DNA of 64,000 nucleotides, taken from Peptococcaceae bacterium. Lineage in GTDB: Bacteria > Bacillota > Peptococcia > Peptococcales > Peptococcaceae. A program made the position numbers and the translations under genes. The stretch is taken from contig JAFQEO010000023.1 of the NCBI GenBank assembly GCA_017399005.1, positions 32,509 to 96,508 of the forward strand, read 5' to 3'. Positions 62,124-64,000 of the stretch are shown in pieces; position 1 is the first letter of the stretch, and each line of letters starts with the position of its first letter. The notes beneath the pieces were generated by a model, which did no database searches, was not told where the DNA came from, and saw nothing but the letters and a program-made list of their open reading frames with translations.

Positions 62124-62738
62124 TTATTGAGGGGTTGGGGTTACGCGCACAAACATGTTCTCCAGTTCCTCTAAAAAGCCGGAGACAGGTTTGCCGTCGG
62201 CAATATCATCGCCGATTTCTTTCATACGTGTGAAGGTGTCGGCATCTTCCATTACATATACGGTTTCGATTTTACTGTCGGTTTTCTTTGTGACACGGCT
62301 GATTTCGTCTTTCAGATTCATAGATTCGGTGCTGTCAGCAGTTTTGTCAATTTCAACCGATACATAGGCCATGTGCTCGGAGATAATCACGCGGCTGTCT
62401 TTTACCTGTGAAATCTCCCGCTCTACTGCATCGGCGATTTTTTCCGCTCTCTGGTGCATATCTCCGTCGGCAGAGTTACTGTCGGAGCGGTCTGTCGGGT
62501 TGGTGTTTTCGTCGTTCTCACTGTTTTGGTCAGCTGTACTCATATTGCTGCTGTTCATTCCGCCGGTACCGTCTGTGCGGTCTGCGGCATTGTTCTGATT
62601 ATCGGTCTGGCTGCTGTTTGATGGTGGTGTATCATTGCCATTGGTGCTGTTATTGCTGCCGCATCCGGCAAATAGCAGGCAGGATACGCACAGCAGAGCG
62701 ATGGATAACACAAAAAATTTCTTTTTTCGAGAAAACAT
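62124..62738 (-). CDS. YhcN/YlaJ-family sporulation lipoprotein
   Basis: 204 residues. Lipoprotein signal with LLFAGCGS (Cys 26), a long Ser/Asn/Asp-rich disordered stretch (27-92), then the YhcN/YlaJ domain: HQRAEKIADAVEREISQVKD, VIISEHMAYVSVEID, TDSKIETVYVMEDADTFTRM. Members are spore membrane or cortex lipoproteins, some acting in germination. AAAGGAGGTC precedes the ATG. Supports a spore-forming host. Confidence 0.85.
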   Translation of the reverse strand: MFSRKKKFFVLSIALLCVSCLLFAGCGSNNSTNGNDTPPSNSSQTDNQNNAADRTDGTGGMNSSNMSTADQNSENDENTNPTDRSDSNSADGDMHQRAEKIADAVEREISQVKDSRVIISEHMAYVSVEIDKTADSTESMNLKDEISRVTKKTDSKIETVYVMEDADTFTRMKEIGDDIADGKPVSGFLEELENMFVRVTPTPQ

Positions 62739-62849
62739 ATCTTGACCTCCTTTGTTTCAATGGCTATAGTATTTGACAAAACCATATTTCTATACAGTGT
62801 CTGACAGTATTTTTTTGAATTTATTTTTAAGATAAAAAGGGGATTACTT

Positions 62850-64000
62850 ATGAAGAAACGGGTGATTGTGATTGGCGGCGGTGCCAGCGGGATGATGGCT
62901 GCCATTACAGCTGCGGAAAACGGTGCCGATGTGACTCTGCTTGAGAAAAACGACCGGCTGGGCAAAAAGATTCTGATTACCGGAAAAGGCCGCTGCAATG
63001 TAACCACCGATAAAGATACCACCGAGATTATCAGCAGTTTTGTGCACAACGGAAAATTTTTATATACTGCGCTGAGCAGCTTCTCTAATCAGCAGGTGAA
63101 ATACTTTTTTGAAGAAGCCGGTGTACCTTTGAAAGTGGAACGGGGTGAGAGGGTGTTTCCAGTATCTGACCAGTCGAAAGATATCGTAAATGCAATGCGT
63201 CGTAAAATGCAGGATGCTGGTGTGGATGTGTGGCTCAATGCCACTGTAAAGGAAGTGCTGGTAGAAGACGGCAGTGCTGTGGGTGTACAGCTGCTCAACG
63301 GGCAGAAACTGAGAGCCGACCATGTGATTGTAGCAACCGGCGGAGCATCCTATCCGGGAACTGGTACCACCGGCGACGGTTATCACTTTGCACGCAAAAC
63401 AGGGCATACGGTGGTAACTCTGCGGCCTTCGCTGATTCCTCTGGAATGTGCGGAAGGGTATGTAAAAGCATTGCAGGGGCTCAGTCTGAAAAATGTGAAC
63501 TTTACCATCGAGACGGCGCAGGGCAAAAAGCTGATTCAGGATTTTGGCGAAATGCTGTTTACCCATTTTGGGGTATCAGGGCCTATTGTACTTTCCTCCA
63601 GCTACAAAGCAGTGGATTACTGGCAGAAACACAAAGAGCCGCTGGTGGGGATTATCGATTTCAAACCGGCTCTGACACCGGAAAAACTGGATGCACGCAT
63701 TCTGCGCGATATTGAGGAACAGAAAAACAAACAGCTGAAAAACAGCCTGAACGGTTTAATGCCTGCGAAACTGATTCCGGTATTCATCCAGCGGGCGGGG
63801 CTGTCGCCGGATAAAGCCATGCATCAGATTACTCGTGAAGAACGGCAGCGTATGGTGGAACTTCTGAAAAATTTCCGCTTTACCATTACAAAGGCGCGGC
63901 CTATCGAAGAGGCCATTGTGACAGCGGGCGGGGTCAGTGTAAAAGAGGTATCACCAAAAACCATGGAGAGTAAACTGGTGCCTGGGTTGTATTTTACCGG
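62850..64000 (+). CDS. HI0933/BaiN-type flavoprotein (cut by the window edge)
   Basis: 383 codons are inside the window and the frame is still open. RVIVIGGGASGMMAAITAAE is the FAD-binding motif, TLLEKNDRLGKKILITGKGRCN the family hallmark; later ATGGASYPGTGTTGDGY and FGVSGPIVLSSSYKA. Members are NAD(P)/FAD-dependent oxidoreductases, one of which (BaiN) acts in bile acid 7-dehydroxylation; the substrate here is unknown. AAAAGGGG lies before the ATG. About 25-30 residues are probably missing at the C-terminus. Confidence 0.92.
   Translation, partial: MKKRVIVIGGGASGMMAAITAAENGADVTLLEKNDRLGKKILITGKGRCNVTTDKDTTEIISSFVHNGKFLYTALSSFSNQQVKYFFEEAGVPLKVERGERVFPVSDQSKDIVNAMRRKMQDAGVDVWLNATVKEVLVEDGSAVGVQLLNGQKLRADHVIVATGGASYPGTGTTGDGYHFARKTGHTVVTLRPSLIPLECAEGYVKALQGLSLKNVNFTIETAQGKKLIQDFGEMLFTHFGVSGPIVLSSSYKAVDYWQKHKEPLVGIIDFKPALTPEKLDARILRDIEEQKNKQLKNSLNGLMPAKLIPVFIQRAGLSPDKAMHQITREERQRMVELLKNFRFTITKARPIEEAIVTAGGVSVKEVSPKTMESKLVPGLYFT

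Overview
The window reads as chromosomal DNA of a spore-forming, mostly anaerobic member of the Bacillota. Spore markers are an alpha/beta-type small acid-soluble spore protein (51.4 kb), a SpoIID homologue (25.1 kb), a SpoVB/YtgP-type flippase (21.9 kb), a YtxC-like protein (50.2 kb) and a YhcN/YlaJ-type lipoprotein (62.1 kb). The order spoVB-mazG-hup-rqcP is the usual Bacillota arrangement. Phosphoketolase, ATP-dependent PEP carboxykinase, a ferredoxin-nitroreductase and a fused TAXI-type TRAP transporter suggest a fermentative anaerobe. I cannot fix the genus; Negativicutes or Clostridia are both possible. I see no rRNA, tRNA, CRISPR array, prophage or complete insertion sequence.

Layout. 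0-5.8 kb: HicA toxin, Sir2 deacylase, DNA polymerase IV, ECF sigma factor with its membrane partner, SUKH protein. 5.9-8.8 kb: TatA, TatC, a PRC-barrel protein and a FeoA-like protein. 8.9-21.5 kb: small regulators, an acyltransferase, NAD synthetase, Ogt, an EamA exporter, a PAP2 phosphatase, IMP dehydrogenase and the TAXI-TRAP operon. 21.9-28.6 kb: SpoVB, MazG, HU, RqcP, SpoIID and phosphoketolase. 28.6-31.1 kb: accessory island with an AbiE type IV toxin-antitoxin pair, a type I holin-like toxin with a well-formed antisense RNA, a 171-nt palindrome and helically phased repeats. 31.1-37.7 kb: TDT transporter, GAPDH, GreA, LysS, a Phd/RelE pair and two XRE regulators. 37.7-43.9 kb: the nitrogenase-like operon. 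43.9-64 kb: RluA, Ca2+-type P-ATPase, AGCS symporter, spore proteins, ferritin, L28, BirA, two membrane-anchored DnaJ-type zinc-finger proteins, PckA, a trio of related membrane proteins (one a fusion of the other two types) and an edge-truncated HI0933-type flavoprotein.

The strongest candidate for an undescribed system is the six-gene operon at 37731-43612 (minus strand). It encodes a NifH-like reductase, a short NifD-like subunit with three P-cluster-type cysteines, a NifK-like subunit with none, and a complete FecBCD/BtuFCD-type importer. The importer ATPase carries an extra C-terminal domain resembling the TM1266-type 'iron-only hydrogenase system regulator'. Four of the five junctions are ATGA overlaps. 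The operon is preceded by a structured leader of about 240 nt that ends in an intrinsic terminator just before the first gene, which implies attenuation or a riboswitch. The simplest reading is an ATP-driven reductase that modifies an imported metal chelate or tetrapyrrole; the substrate is unknown.

A second item is a repeat family (11593-11775 and 52981-53190) with two strongly conserved internal strands, while the flanking stems differ in sequence but stay base-paired.
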